Positions 14,417 through 23,118 are shown, counted from the stretch's first letter. The stretch is 30,393 nt of DNA from Candidatus Roizmanbacteria bacterium (GCA_024653985.1 JANLIS010000016.1:1-30393); one strand, 5' to 3'. The notes: a model not told the origin generated them from the sequence alone. Numbers and translations: made by a program.

Positions 14417-16072
14417 ATGAAAATTAAACTTATTTTTCTTATTTTCATTGCCTTTTATGTAGCTCTCGTTGTTCGGCTTTTCTTTTTGCAGGTTTTATAT
14501 TCACCTTCAAACAAGAGCGTATATTTAAAAACAAATAAGCTTAACCCGATCCGCGGAAGGATCTATGATCAAAAAGACCAATCGTTAGTCCTTAATCAAA
14601 ACAGTTACCAGCTTTATGTTGAACCCAAAAAGGTAAAAGACAAGGATAAGTTATTACATTTGCTAAGTGAAAGTTTAAAAGTGGAGGAAGCATCAATCTC
14701 ACCAAAATTAGATATGTCAAAAGATTGGGTAGCCATAGCTAGCGGTTTAACTCAGGAGCAAAAGGAAAAACTTGACAAGTTAAATTTAAAGGAGATCGGT
14801 TTTGATTATCAAACCAAGCGATTTTATCCCGAAGCCTCTCTTTCAGCTCATATATTAGGATTTTTGGGTAAAGACAGTGAGGGCGAAGATGTCGGATATT
14901 TGGGATTAGAAGGCTTTTATAATCGAGACCTTAGGGGATTGCCGGGTTTCGTGGAAACAGAGAGAGATATTGCCGGTAGGCCAATATTGATAGGAGTACA
15001 ACAAAGGGTTGAGGCTGAAAATGGTCGCGACCTGATATTAACAATCGATAAAAACATTCAAGAAATAAGTAAAAGGAGGCTATTGGAAGGCTTGGAAAAG
15101 TATAAGGCTAAAAAAGGTTGTATTATTACAGCCGATCCCAAAACTATGGCAATATTGTCTTTGGTATGTTTGCCGGATTATGATCTGGAAAAATATTATT
15201 TATTTAATGAAAATTTTTACAAAAACCTGGCTATTTCTGATCTCTATGAGCCTGGGAGTGTTTTTAAACCCTTGATTGTGGCGGCAGCTTTAGAAGAAAA
15301 GAAAATAAAACCTAGCGATACGTTTAATGAAACGGGTCAGATTTCTGTTGGCGAATATAATATTAAAACGTGGAACGACAAGTACGAAGGGAAAATCTCG
15401 ATGACTCGAATCTTGGAAAAGTCATCAAATGTCGGCATGGTCTATATTGGTGAAAAACTAGGGAACAAAAAAATATATAACTACTTGGAAAAATACGGGT
15501 TTGGCCAAAATACAGGAATAGATCTGGAAGGAGAGGCAAGTGGCTATTTGAAGCCACAAAATAATTGGTATCCAATTGACTATGCAACCGTAACCTTTGG
15601 TCAAGGAATCGCCGTCACCCCAATACAAATGATTCGTGCCTTTGCTTCCATAATTAACGGTGGAGATCTAATGAAACCGTATATTGTCCAAAAAATTGTT
15701 TCTAACAATAAAACAACCGAGATCAAGCCAAAAGTTGAAAGAAAGATCATTTCTCGGTCAACATCGGATATTATAAGAAAAATGCTGGTATCCACAGTTG
15801 AGAACGCCGAGGCAAAATGGGATCGGCCTAAAGGTTTTTCAATCGGAGGTAAGACTGGAACGGCTCAAGTTCCAATAAAAGGATTTTATGATGCGTCAAA
15901 AACGATAGCATCCTTTATCGGATTTGCTCCCGCCTCAGATCCGAAATTTCTGACATTTGTCGTTATTTATGAGCCGCAAACGTCGATCTGGGGATCAGAA
16001 ACGGCTGCGCCTTTATTCTTTGAAATCGCAAAAGATTTGATCGTGTACTATAATATTAGCCCAACCCAATAA
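14417..16072 (+). CDS. ftsI: Septal peptidoglycan transpeptidase FtsI (class B PBP)
   Basis: FtsI cross-links septal peptidoglycan in partnership with FtsW. The 551 aa product has an N-terminal membrane anchor (LIFLIFIAFYVALVVRLFFLQVL), the dimerisation/pedestal domain opening with NPIRGRIYDQ, HILGFLGKDSEGEDVGYLGLE and GRDLILTIDKNIQ, then the penicillin-binding domain. All three catalytic motifs are intact: SVFK with S281 (EPGSVFKP), SSN at 336-338 and KTG at 479-481 (GGKTGTAQ). No PASTA domain is present. It lies one base before the murE-like gene, so it is part of one transcript with rsmH and ftsL. Confidence 0.95.
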   Translation: MKIKLIFLIFIAFYVALVVRLFFLQVLYSPSNKSVYLKTNKLNPIRGRIYDQKDQSLVLNQNSYQLYVEPKKVKDKDKLLHLLSESLKVEEASISPKLDMSKDWVAIASGLTQEQKEKLDKLNLKEIGFDYQTKRFYPEASLSAHILGFLGKDSEGEDVGYLGLEGFYNRDLRGLPGFVETERDIAGRPILIGVQQRVEAENGRDLILTIDKNIQEISKRRLLEGLEKYKAKKGCIITADPKTMAILSLVCLPDYDLEKYYLFNENFYKNLAISDLYEPGSVFKPLIVAAALEEKKIKPSDTFNETGQISVGEYNIKTWNDKYEGKISMTRILEKSSNVGMVYIGEKLGNKKIYNYLEKYGFGQNTGIDLEGEASGYLKPQNNWYPIDYATVTFGQGIAVTPIQMIRAFASIINGGDLMKPYIVQKIVSNNKTTEIKPKVERKIISRSTSDIIRKMLVSTVENAEAKWDRPKGFSIGGKTGTAQVPIKGFYDASKTIASFIGFAPASDPKFLTFVVIYEPQTSIWGSETAAPLFFEIAKDLIVYYNISPTQ

Positions 16073-16073
16073 T

Positions 16074-17255
16074 ATGCAAAAATTGAAGAATTTTTACCAT
16101 CTGATCCAAGCAATAATTGCCAACGTCTTATATGGATTTCCAAGCAGAAAGTTAAAGATAATTGGAGTTACGGGAACTGACGGAAAAACAACAACAACCC
16201 ACTTGATCGCCCACATATTGAAGACAGCCGGGAAAAAAACTTCTTTTATTTCATCTGTTGTTGCTGAGGGTTTTCATGTGACAACTCCAAGCTCTTTTGC
16301 CTTACAAAAATTATTGAGACGGTCAGCAGATAACAATGATGAATATTTCATTTTGGAAACTACATCCCATGCTCTTGACCAAAATAGAGTTTGGGGGATC
16401 ATATACGAGATCGGAGTCGTCACAAACATTACCCACGAGCATTTGGACTATCACAAGAACTATGAAGAATATTTATCGACAAAAATCAAATTACTCAAGA
16501 TGGCCAAAATAGGGATAGTCAATATGGACGATGAATCATACCCTCATATAAAGGATAAAATACCAAACATAAAGCATACATATCAAATATTAAAGAACAT
16601 TAAAAATATCCCCGATCTGACAAAATTCAATCAATATAATTATTCAGCTGCCTATACGGTCTGCAAAGAATTGGGTTTAAAGGAAGAAATCATACTGGAA
16701 GCACTAAAAACATTTGAATTGCCAAAAGGCAGATTGGATTTAGTTTATGATAAAGATTTTAAGGTGATTATCGATTTTGCCCATACCCCAAATGCTTTAG
16801 CCCAACTTTTACCGGCGATTATAGAAATATATTTGAAAAAACAGGGGCGTCTTATACATGTATTTGGCTCGGCCGGTCTTCGTGATTTTACCAAGCGGCC
16901 ATTGATGGGCCAGGCAAGCGGACACTCGTGCGATCTGGTTATCCTAACTGAGGAAGATTATAGAACTGAAGACCCGATTAAAATCTGTCAGGAGATCGCC
17001 ACCGGATTGGAAAAAGAAAAATTTACGAAGGTCAACTACGATCAATTAATTAATTGTAGTGAAAAAAGTTACAGTGTGATCGTTAACAGAGAAAAAGCGA
17101 TTAGAGAAGCGATCAAACTTGCCAAAAAAAATGATGTCGTGGTATTGACAGGTAAAGCTCATGAGAAAAGTTTATGCAGAGGCAAAACAGAGTATCCTTG
17201 GGATGAATATGAGGCAGTTGAGAAGGCATTAAAAATTTCTAATTATTCTAATTAA
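16074..17255 (+). CDS. murE: MurE-like Mur ligase lacking the N-terminal domain
   Basis: MurE adds the third residue of the stem peptide to UDP-MurNAc-dipeptide. The central ATPase domain has a P-loop TGTDGKTTT (34-42), ETTSHALDQNRV, TNITHEHLDYHKNYEEY and the C-terminal domain DFAHTPNALAQLL, FGSAGLRDFTKRPLMGQ and GKAHE, all MurE-like. Two features are odd. Only 33 residues precede the P-loop, where MurE normally has about 100, so the UDP-binding domain is missing (393 aa in total). The DNPR motif that reads meso-diaminopimelate appears as EDYR (294-297, EEDYRTEDP), so the amino acid added may differ. A related Mur ligase with another substrate is possible. The last codons and stop lie in the left arm of an inverted repeat. 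Confidence 0.8.
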   Translation: MQKLKNFYHLIQAIIANVLYGFPSRKLKIIGVTGTDGKTTTTHLIAHILKTAGKKTSFISSVVAEGFHVTTPSSFALQKLLRRSADNNDEYFILETTSHALDQNRVWGIIYEIGVVTNITHEHLDYHKNYEEYLSTKIKLLKMAKIGIVNMDDESYPHIKDKIPNIKHTYQILKNIKNIPDLTKFNQYNYSAAYTVCKELGLKEEIILEALKTFELPKGRLDLVYDKDFKVIIDFAHTPNALAQLLPAIIEIYLKKQGRLIHVFGSAGLRDFTKRPLMGQASGHSCDLVILTEEDYRTEDPIKICQEIATGLEKEKFTKVNYDQLINCSEKSYSVIVNREKAIREAIKLAKKNDVVVLTGKAHEKSLCRGKTEYPWDEYEAVEKALKISNYSN

Positions 17256-17348
17256 CCTAATTGACCTAAAAAATGTCCAAGTTTCAATCTTGGTTATTGG
17301 GTATTATTTAGATCAATTAGAACAATTAGGTTAATTAGGTCAATTTTT
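17241..17348 (+). repeat. Inverted repeat of CTAATTAACC-type words between the murE-like gene and pgeF
   Basis: CTAATTAACCTAATTG (17248-17263) pairs perfectly over 16 bases with 17323-17338. A small central hairpin CCAAG/CTTGG (17277-17281 with 17289-17293) sits between. The left arm contains the murE-like stop codon (17253-17255). The 17-base sequence CTAATTAACCTAATTGA is found again at 20400-20416, between murC-murB and murA, so both spacers hold the same repeat family. Confidence 0.8.
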
Positions 17349-18086
17349 ATGATAACTTACGACTTTGATCTTAAAATTTTCTATTCTACATTGATAAATG
17401 ATGATATATTTTTTGGTGGATTTGGAACAAAGGCATTGGGTGATGGTAGAAATATCGATACTTCAATAAATTTTTTCCGGGAAAATATTCCGAATTTTAA
17501 AACGATAGTCATTCCAGAACAAATTCACTCGGTCAACGTCACAACATTTAGTGCCAACCTGATTGACAACGTTGAAAGGGTGTCAGAAACTGATGGAGTC
17601 ATTACCAAAGATCATAATTCTGTTTTGACTGTTATTACCGCAGACTGTTCACCGATGATGTTTGTTGACAAGAAAAATGGAATTGTAGGTATTTCTCATC
17701 AAGGTTGGAGGGGCAGCGTCAAACGCCTCGGGCAAAGAATGATCAAAAAGATCATAGAGGTAGGAGGCAAAAAGGAAAATATAATGGTCGCTATCGGTCC
17801 TTCGATCGGGCAATGTTGTTATGATATTGATGATGAACGATATTATGAATTTCTTGAAGAGTTTGAAGTCTTTGCCGACAAAATTTTTCACCGCCATAAG
17901 GGAAAGCTCCACCTAAACCTTGCTTTACTAAATTATTTACAATTAAAAGAAATAGGTTTACCTGCAAAAAATATTGATCATTTCCCTTTTTGCACCTGTT
18001 GTGATAAAAAGCGTTTTTTTTCGTTTAGACGCGATAAAAAAATCGAGTATGGGGAAATGCTAAGTTTTATCGTCAAGAGTGTATAA
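17349..18086 (+). CDS. pgeF: Peptidoglycan editing factor PgeF (YfiH / laccase-domain family)
   Basis: PgeF-type proteins hydrolyse wrongly made UDP-MurNAc-L-Ser, keeping L-Ala at position one of the stem peptide. Relatives also show purine nucleoside activity. The 245 aa product has the metal and active-site blocks PEQIHSVNV, ITADCSPMM, GISHQGWRGS, IGPSIGQCCYDI and CTCCDKKRFFSFRRD, with the conserved His and Cys residues present. Its place just upstream of murC, whose errors it would correct, supports the editing role. Its TAA stop (18084-18086) lies inside a TATAAT box that may be the -10 of murC. Confidence 0.92.
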   Translation: MITYDFDLKIFYSTLINDDIFFGGFGTKALGDGRNIDTSINFFRENIPNFKTIVIPEQIHSVNVTTFSANLIDNVERVSETDGVITKDHNSVLTVITADCSPMMFVDKKNGIVGISHQGWRGSVKRLGQRMIKKIIEVGGKKENIMVAIGPSIGQCCYDIDDERYYEFLEEFEVFADKIFHRHKGKLHLNLALLNYLQLKEIGLPAKNIDHFPFCTCCDKKRFFSFRRDKKIEYGEMLSFIVKSV

Positions 18087-18087
18087 T
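18082..18087 (+). promoter_or_regulatory. Possible -10 box of murC-murB overlapping the pgeF stop codon
   Basis: TATAAT at 18082-18087 contains the pgeF TAA stop (18084-18086). The murC ATG follows at 18099, eleven bases on, giving an expected leader of about five bases. No clear -35 was seen. Confidence 0.4.
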
Positions 18088-18098
18088 TAAATAAAACA

Positions 18099-20393
18099 AT
18101 GTTAGAACAATCTAAAAACATATTTTTTTTGGGGATAAAGGGTGTGGCGATGGCTAATTTGGCTGTGATTTTGAAGAAAATGGGCAAAAAGGTTAGTGGT
18201 TGTGATATCGAGGAAGAATTTATCACTGACAAACTTCTTAAAGATAATAAGATTGAATGGATGGAGGGCTTTGATTACAAAAGTCTTCCTAAAGGTGTCG
18301 ACCTGATAGTCTATTCAGCCGCTCATGGCGGAACAAATAATCTGTTGGTTATTGAAGCCGTCAAAAATAAAATAAATATTATTTCTCAAGCTAAATTATT
18401 GGGAGAGTTGATGGATCAGTTTGAAAATAAAATTGCTGTCTGCGGTTGCCATGGAAAAACAACCACTTCGTCCTTGCTTGTCTACGCTTTAAATAGATTG
18501 AAACAAAAACCCAGTTATTTAGTTGGTGTCCCGTTTTTTTCTAGACATCAAGGGGGAGATTTTCAGGAAAAAAAATACTTTGTAGTTGAAGCCGACGAGT
18601 ATGGTGTCAATCCACCTATAGACAAAATGCCAAAATTTAATTTATTAAATCCTAACTATATCATCGCTACAAATATTGATTTTGATCACCCCGATGTTTA
18701 TAAAGATATTGAAGAAACAAAAAAAGCTTTTAAAAAATTTTTTGGTGACAAAAAATTAATTGCTAATATAGACGATCCAAATTTAGTACAATGTATTAAT
18801 ATATCAAAGGCAATAACATACGGTGAATCGGAAAAAGCCGATTATCAGATAATTAACTACAAAATTAGTGAAGAGGAAACCACTTTTGAAATAAAAAATG
18901 TTGGAGAGTTTAAGATTTTACTTTTTGGCAAACATAATATTTATAACGCCACGGCTGTTATTGTCCAGCTTTTGCAGTTTGGGTTTAAGTCGGACGAAAT
19001 CCAAGAAGCAATAGTTGGTTTTACCGGTGCTGAAAGAAGATTTGAACTGGTTTATAAAAACAATGATGTCTATCTGTTTGACGACTATGCCCATCATCCG
19101 GCCGAAATTGCCGCCACAATCAATGCAGCCAAAGCAAGGTTTAAAGATAGAAGAATTATTGTAATTTTCCAACCGCATACCTACTCAAGAACGCAGAATT
19201 TGTTAAAAGAATTTGGCGAAAGCCTATCCCTTGGGGACGTTAGTTTGATTCTACCAATTTTTGCATCCGCAAGAGAAAACTCAAAATTTTTTGATGTAAC
19301 CTCACAGGATATAGTTGATCTAATAAAGGGACGCTCTTTAAAAGAGGACGGACCTTATTTTGGATCAAAGGAACAGGTAGTTCAAAAATTAGAATCGATA
19401 TTGAAGAAAGGTGACGCTGTGTTTACTATGGGGGCGGGGGATGTTTATAAGCTAAAAAGCGAATTAATCAAAATAATAAATAATAAATCACAAATAACAA
19501 ATAAATTTCAAATTTTAAATTTAAAAATTGAGAAAAACAAAGATTTAACTTTTTTTAATACATTGAGGACAAAAACAACAGCGAAATATTTTTTGGAAGC
19601 AAAAACTATGGATGATCTGATTATGGGAAAAAAATTTTCCTTAAAAAACAAGTTACCGCTTTTTATCATAGCCGGTGGTTCAAACATGGCTATAGTCAAA
19701 CAAAAGATCAACGGTCTTGTTATTAAAAATAGTTTTAGTGAATTGAAGATGATTAAGGAAACTCCGGAATATGTTCTATTGTCAGTATCTTCTGGATATC
19801 CGGTGTCACGCTTAGTAATCGAAACGGTCAGTAAAGGTTACCAGGGTTTTGAGTATCATAAGGGTTTGCCAGGGACCGTTGGTGGTGCAATATATATGAA
19901 TTCCAAGTGGACAAAGCCCATCAGCTACTTCGGAGATAATTTAGAATATGCTTATCTTATTGATGGTCAAGGGAAAAGAAAAAAAGTCGATAAAGATTAC
20001 TTTCAATTCTCCTATGACTATAGTAATTTACAAAAAACTAAAGAAATCTTAATCGAAGCGGTCTTTAAATTAAAAAAAGTTAACCCGACAGTTTTAGAGA
20101 AAAGGGCAGAGTCAGCTTTCAAGTATAGGAAAGAAACACAGCCTATGGGAGTGAAAACGTCAGGTTGTTTCTTTAGAAACGTTGATGGAAGATCGGCTGG
20201 TCAAATGATTGATCAGGCTGGACTCAAAAATTTTTCTGTTGGAGATTTCTTTGTTTCTCCAACACATGCAAACTTCATCATCAACAAAGGTCATGGAAAG
20301 TCCGAAGATCTATCGAAATTGATTAGTATAATAAAGAAAAAGGTAAAGAAAAAGTTTGGAGTAGAATTAGAAGAAGAGGTTATTGTTATTTAA
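18099..20393 (+). CDS. murC: MurC-MurB fusion: UDP-MurNAc-L-alanine ligase and UDP-enolpyruvyl-GlcNAc reductase
   Basis: The first part (about residues 1-455) is MurC, which adds the first amino acid to UDP-MurNAc: FLGIKGVAMANLA, P-loop GCHGKTTT (116-123), VVEADEYGVN, NIDFDHPDVY and FDDYAHHPAEIAATI. The second (about 480-764) is MurB, which reduces UDP-GlcNAc-enolpyruvate with FAD and NADPH: AGGSNMAIV, KGLPGTVGGAIYMN, QMIDQAGLK and SPTHANFIIN. The MurB catalytic Ser position appears as Cys690 (SGCFFRN), and the usual YRxS motif reads YDYS (639-642), so its activity deserves checking. The linker (about 455-480, NNKSQITNKFQILNLK) is encoded by low-complexity AT-rich words like those in spacers here. 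MurC-MurB fusions are known in other bacteria. Confidence 0.93.
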   Translation: MLEQSKNIFFLGIKGVAMANLAVILKKMGKKVSGCDIEEEFITDKLLKDNKIEWMEGFDYKSLPKGVDLIVYSAAHGGTNNLLVIEAVKNKINIISQAKLLGELMDQFENKIAVCGCHGKTTTSSLLVYALNRLKQKPSYLVGVPFFSRHQGGDFQEKKYFVVEADEYGVNPPIDKMPKFNLLNPNYIIATNIDFDHPDVYKDIEETKKAFKKFFGDKKLIANIDDPNLVQCINISKAITYGESEKADYQIINYKISEEETTFEIKNVGEFKILLFGKHNIYNATAVIVQLLQFGFKSDEIQEAIVGFTGAERRFELVYKNNDVYLFDDYAHHPAEIAATINAAKARFKDRRIIVIFQPHTYSRTQNLLKEFGESLSLGDVSLILPIFASARENSKFFDVTSQDIVDLIKGRSLKEDGPYFGSKEQVVQKLESILKKGDAVFTMGAGDVYKLKSELIKIINNKSQITNKFQILNLKIEKNKDLTFFNTLRTKTTAKYFLEAKTMDDLIMGKKFSLKNKLPLFIIAGGSNMAIVKQKINGLVIKNSFSELKMIKETPEYVLLSVSSGYPVSRLVIETVSKGYQGFEYHKGLPGTVGGAIYMNSKWTKPISYFGDNLEYAYLIDGQGKRKKVDKDYFQFSYDYSNLQKTKEILIEAVFKLKKVNPTVLEKRAESAFKYRKETQPMGVKTSGCFFRNVDGRSAGQMIDQAGLKNFSVGDFFVSPTHANFIINKGHGKSEDLSKLISIIKKKVKKKFGVELEEEVIVI
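19471..19530 (+). repeat. Intergenic-type AT repeat inside the murC-murB linker
   Basis: AAATAATAAATAATAAATC, then CACAAATAACAAAT and further words of the same kind, encode the interdomain linker. AAATAATAAATAA also occurs in the ftsK-glnA spacer near 6096-6108, and AACAAAT-type words fill that spacer. The composition is unlike the flanking MurC and MurB coding sequence. Confidence 0.55.
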
Positions 20394-20500
20394 ATTGACC
20401 TAATTAACCTAATTGATCTAATTTCTAAATAATAATCAATATCCAATTGTGATTTGGGATTTTTTTAGGTCAATTAGAATAATTAGAAATTAGAAATTTA
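20392..20500 (+). repeat. Inverted repeat of CTAATTAACC-type words between murC-murB and murA
   Basis: Two perfect stems can form: AATTGACCTAA (20393-20403) with 20465-20475 (11 bp), and TCTAATTTCTAA (20417-20428) with 20483-20494 (12 bp). They cross, so they are alternatives or would form a pseudoknot. In the centre ATCCAA and TTGGGAT followed by six T (20451-20466) form a weak terminator-like hairpin. It shares 17 bases with the murE-pgeF spacer. Confidence 0.75.
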
Positions 20501-20503
20501 CTC

Positions 20504-21829
20504 ATGTCCGATTCATATATCATAACGGGAGGTAAGCCACTCAAAGGCGAAGTGCTTTTGTCCGGGGCAAAAAATGTGGCCTTGAAGACAATCATTGCCG
20601 CTTTGATGTTCAAAGGCGATGTCATATTAAAAAATATTCCAAAAATCAATGATGTCTTAGACCTAATTGAACTGATAAGGTCATTAGGGGCAACTGCAAA
20701 CTTTAAGGAAAAAAACACCTTGGTTATAAATGGAAGTAAACTAAAAAGCAACAGAGTTGACCTGGTAAATGGTTCGAAGATAAGAGTTTCTTTTATGTTG
20801 TTCGCACCACTTCTTTACCATTTCGGAGAATGCTTCGTTCCTAATCCGGGAGGATGTCGGATCGGTGCCCGTCCAATTGATCGTATAATCAAAGGTTTGA
20901 TCGCTCTTGGTATAAAAGTTGAGTATGATCCGGAAACAGGATATTATCACGCAAAAATGGTTAATAAGCCAAAAGGAACTTATCATTTCGAAAAGCCAAG
21001 TCATACAGGGACAGAGCTTTTAATGATGATCGGACTTATGACAGAAAGTAAGGTGGAGATAGACAATATTGCCAATGAACCGGAAATAGATGATCTGATT
21101 TTGTATTTAAATTCTGCCGGAGCCTTTATATCTGAAGAAGGGAAAAAGATTACAATAAGCAAATGTAATGAGATCAGGCAAAAAGATTCCTTCACAATAA
21201 TGTCAGATAGAAATGAATTGGTAACCTATGCTACGCTTGCGGTAGCCAGTCATGGAGATGTGACAATTGGTCCAATAAGCAAAAACCTTATAAACTCTTT
21301 TTTGGAAATTATAAAAAAAACAGGTGCCGGTGTTGAAGAAATTTCAAACTTCAAATATAGATTTTTTTATAAAGGGGAAATAATCGCAACTGACATTGAA
21401 ACTACTCCCCATCCCGGCTTTATGACCGATTGGCAACCAAGTTGGGCAATACTAATGTTACAGGCAAAAGGGTCATCAATAATTCATGAACGTGTTTTTG
21501 AAAATCGCTTTTTATATGTTGACGAATTAAAAAAATTAGGAGCAGATATAGATTTTATTGAAGTAAACATAGAAAACCCTGAATTGTTTTATCATTTTAA
21601 TTTTGAAAAAGAAAGATTATATAAGCAAACAATAAAAATTCACGGAGTAAAAGAGCTTCATAATGCCATTCTAAATATAGCAGATTTGAGAGCCGGAGCT
21701 GCGCTAGCCTGCGCTGCACTTCTTGCCGAAGGGGAGTCTGCTGTCAATGGTGCATCGATACTGGAAAGGGGATATGAAGATTTTGTTGAAAAAATAAGCA
21801 AATTGGGTGGAGTGATAAAAAAAGTTTAA
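20504..21829 (+). CDS. murA: UDP-N-acetylglucosamine 1-carboxyvinyltransferase MurA
   Basis: MurA transfers enolpyruvate from PEP to UDP-GlcNAc, the first committed step of peptidoglycan synthesis. The 441 aa product is of normal length. Conserved sites are SGAKNVALK with K23 and N24, the loop NPGGCRIGARPID with the PEP-binding Cys118 (the residue modified by fosfomycin, so sensitivity is expected), TTPHPGFMTDWQPSW with the catalytic Asp, and IADLRAGAALACAALLAEG near the end. It follows murC-murB after a repeat-filled spacer. No confident promoter of its own was seen: TAGAAA at 20491-20496 is a weak candidate. Confidence 0.96.
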   Translation: MSDSYIITGGKPLKGEVLLSGAKNVALKTIIAALMFKGDVILKNIPKINDVLDLIELIRSLGATANFKEKNTLVINGSKLKSNRVDLVNGSKIRVSFMLFAPLLYHFGECFVPNPGGCRIGARPIDRIIKGLIALGIKVEYDPETGYYHAKMVNKPKGTYHFEKPSHTGTELLMMIGLMTESKVEIDNIANEPEIDDLILYLNSAGAFISEEGKKITISKCNEIRQKDSFTIMSDRNELVTYATLAVASHGDVTIGPISKNLINSFLEIIKKTGAGVEEISNFKYRFFYKGEIIATDIETTPHPGFMTDWQPSWAILMLQAKGSSIIHERVFENRFLYVDELKKLGADIDFIEVNIENPELFYHFNFEKERLYKQTIKIHGVKELHNAILNIADLRAGAALACAALLAEGESAVNGASILERGYEDFVEKISKLGGVIKKV

Positions 21830-21840
21830 TTTGATAAAAT
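21812..21840 (+). promoter_or_regulatory. Promoter of the GlmU-like gene
   Basis: GTGATA (21812-21817), 17 bases, then TAAAAT (21835-21840) preceded by TGA, an extended -10. The ATG at 21847 follows after exactly six bases, so the predicted transcript starts on the ATG. The promoter lies over the end of murA. Confidence 0.55.
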
Positions 21841-21846
21841 ATACAG

Positions 21847-23118
21847 ATGAGAAAGATAAGAAACATATTGGTGTTGGCAGGTGGTGACAGTACCAGATTT
21901 TGGCCACTGGAGAACAAACTTTTTTTTGGTTTTTTGAATAAACCTTTGATCCTATATCAGATAGAACAACTGCTTAAATATGCTAACTTAGTGACAATAG
22001 TTGCTAATAAGTCAAATGCTACGGCCATAAAACGATTGATAGACAATAACGAAATAAAAGGGGTGCAAATTATTATTCAAAAAGAGGATTACGATGGTAT
22101 GGCTGGTGCCGTTTGGTCTGTAAAAAATCATTTAAAAGGCGAAGTATTGATCGTTAATGGAAGTGACCTGATAAACTATTCTATTATTTCAAAACTTTAT
22201 TCCTTGGTCGACCAGGGAAACAAATTAATAATGGTCGGCAAGCAATTTAGTGAGTATTTCCCGGGAGGTTATTTTAAATTTGACGACAATAAAAAAATTA
22301 TTGAGGTAATCGAAAAACCTGATAAAGATAAAAGACCGTCATCCACCGTTAAATTGGTTTTTGATTATTATGCGGACATAGATGAATTATTAAAACACTT
22401 CTCTGAAGTAAAAACTCAAAAAGATGACCGATATGAAATTGTGATCAATAAGATATTGAAAAGTGACTTGAAGCAATCGTTCTTAGACTATGATTCTTAT
22501 TGGTTCGGTCTAAAATATCCTTGGCATGTCTTATCAATGATGAAAAATTTCCTATTATCAATCAAAGAAAAAAAAGTATTTCCAAAAACAGAAATTTCCG
22601 AAAGCTCTCTTATAATTGGTCCGGTTGTGATAGGAGAAAATGTAAAAATAGGTGCTTTTTCAAAAATTGTTGGACCCGTTTTCATTGGAGATAATACAGT
22701 TATCGGAGATTACGTCTTAATAAGGGAGAGTCAGATCGGTGAAGATTGTTTGATCGGATCTTTTTCCGAAGTTGCCCGTTCTTATATTGGCAACAATGTT
22801 TTGTTACATAGAAATTATGTCGGCGATTCGGTTTTGGATAATGATGTGATGTTTGGTGCCCAAGCAGTGACAGGCAACCTTAAGTTTGATGGAGAAAAAA
22901 TTTTATCGGATATCAATGAAGAAAAAGTTGATACCAGCATGAATAAACTAGGAGCAATAATCGGTAACTTATCAAAGATAGGTGTAAATTCAACCATCTT
23001 TCCTGGTGTCAAGATCGGAAAAAAATCTTGGATCGGACCAGGAGAAAAAGTTAAATATGACATCGAAAATAAAACCTATTTGGCGAATGGTGAGGAAAAA
23101 GAAAATTTAAAAATATGA
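21847..23118 (+). CDS. GlmU-like bifunctional nucleotidyltransferase / acetyltransferase
   Basis: The likely role is making UDP-GlcNAc for MurA: acetylating glucosamine-1-phosphate and adding UMP. The N-terminal nucleotidyltransferase domain starts LVLAGGDSTRFWPLENK, a variant of the GxGTRxxPLxxxxPK signature, with IVNGSDLI as the metal-binding region. From about residue 248 a left-handed beta-helix of hexapeptide repeats follows (IIGPVVIGENVKIGAF, VFIGDNTVIGDYVLI, SQIGEDCLIG), with GAQAVTGNLKFDG resembling the acetyltransferase site of archaeal GlmU-like enzymes (GAGT.TANLRFDG). The order of domains fits GlmU, but the sequence is closer to the archaeal two-domain sugar-phosphate type, so the exact sugar is not certain. 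Its stop overlaps the yvcK start (ATGA). Confidence 0.82.
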   Translation: MRKIRNILVLAGGDSTRFWPLENKLFFGFLNKPLILYQIEQLLKYANLVTIVANKSNATAIKRLIDNNEIKGVQIIIQKEDYDGMAGAVWSVKNHLKGEVLIVNGSDLINYSIISKLYSLVDQGNKLIMVGKQFSEYFPGGYFKFDDNKKIIEVIEKPDKDKRPSSTVKLVFDYYADIDELLKHFSEVKTQKDDRYEIVINKILKSDLKQSFLDYDSYWFGLKYPWHVLSMMKNFLLSIKEKKVFPKTEISESSLIIGPVVIGENVKIGAFSKIVGPVFIGDNTVIGDYVLIRESQIGEDCLIGSFSEVARSYIGNNVLLHRNYVGDSVLDNDVMFGAQAVTGNLKFDGEKILSDINEEKVDTSMNKLGAIIGNLSKIGVNSTIFPGVKIGKKSWIGPGEKVKYDIENKTYLANGEEKENLKI

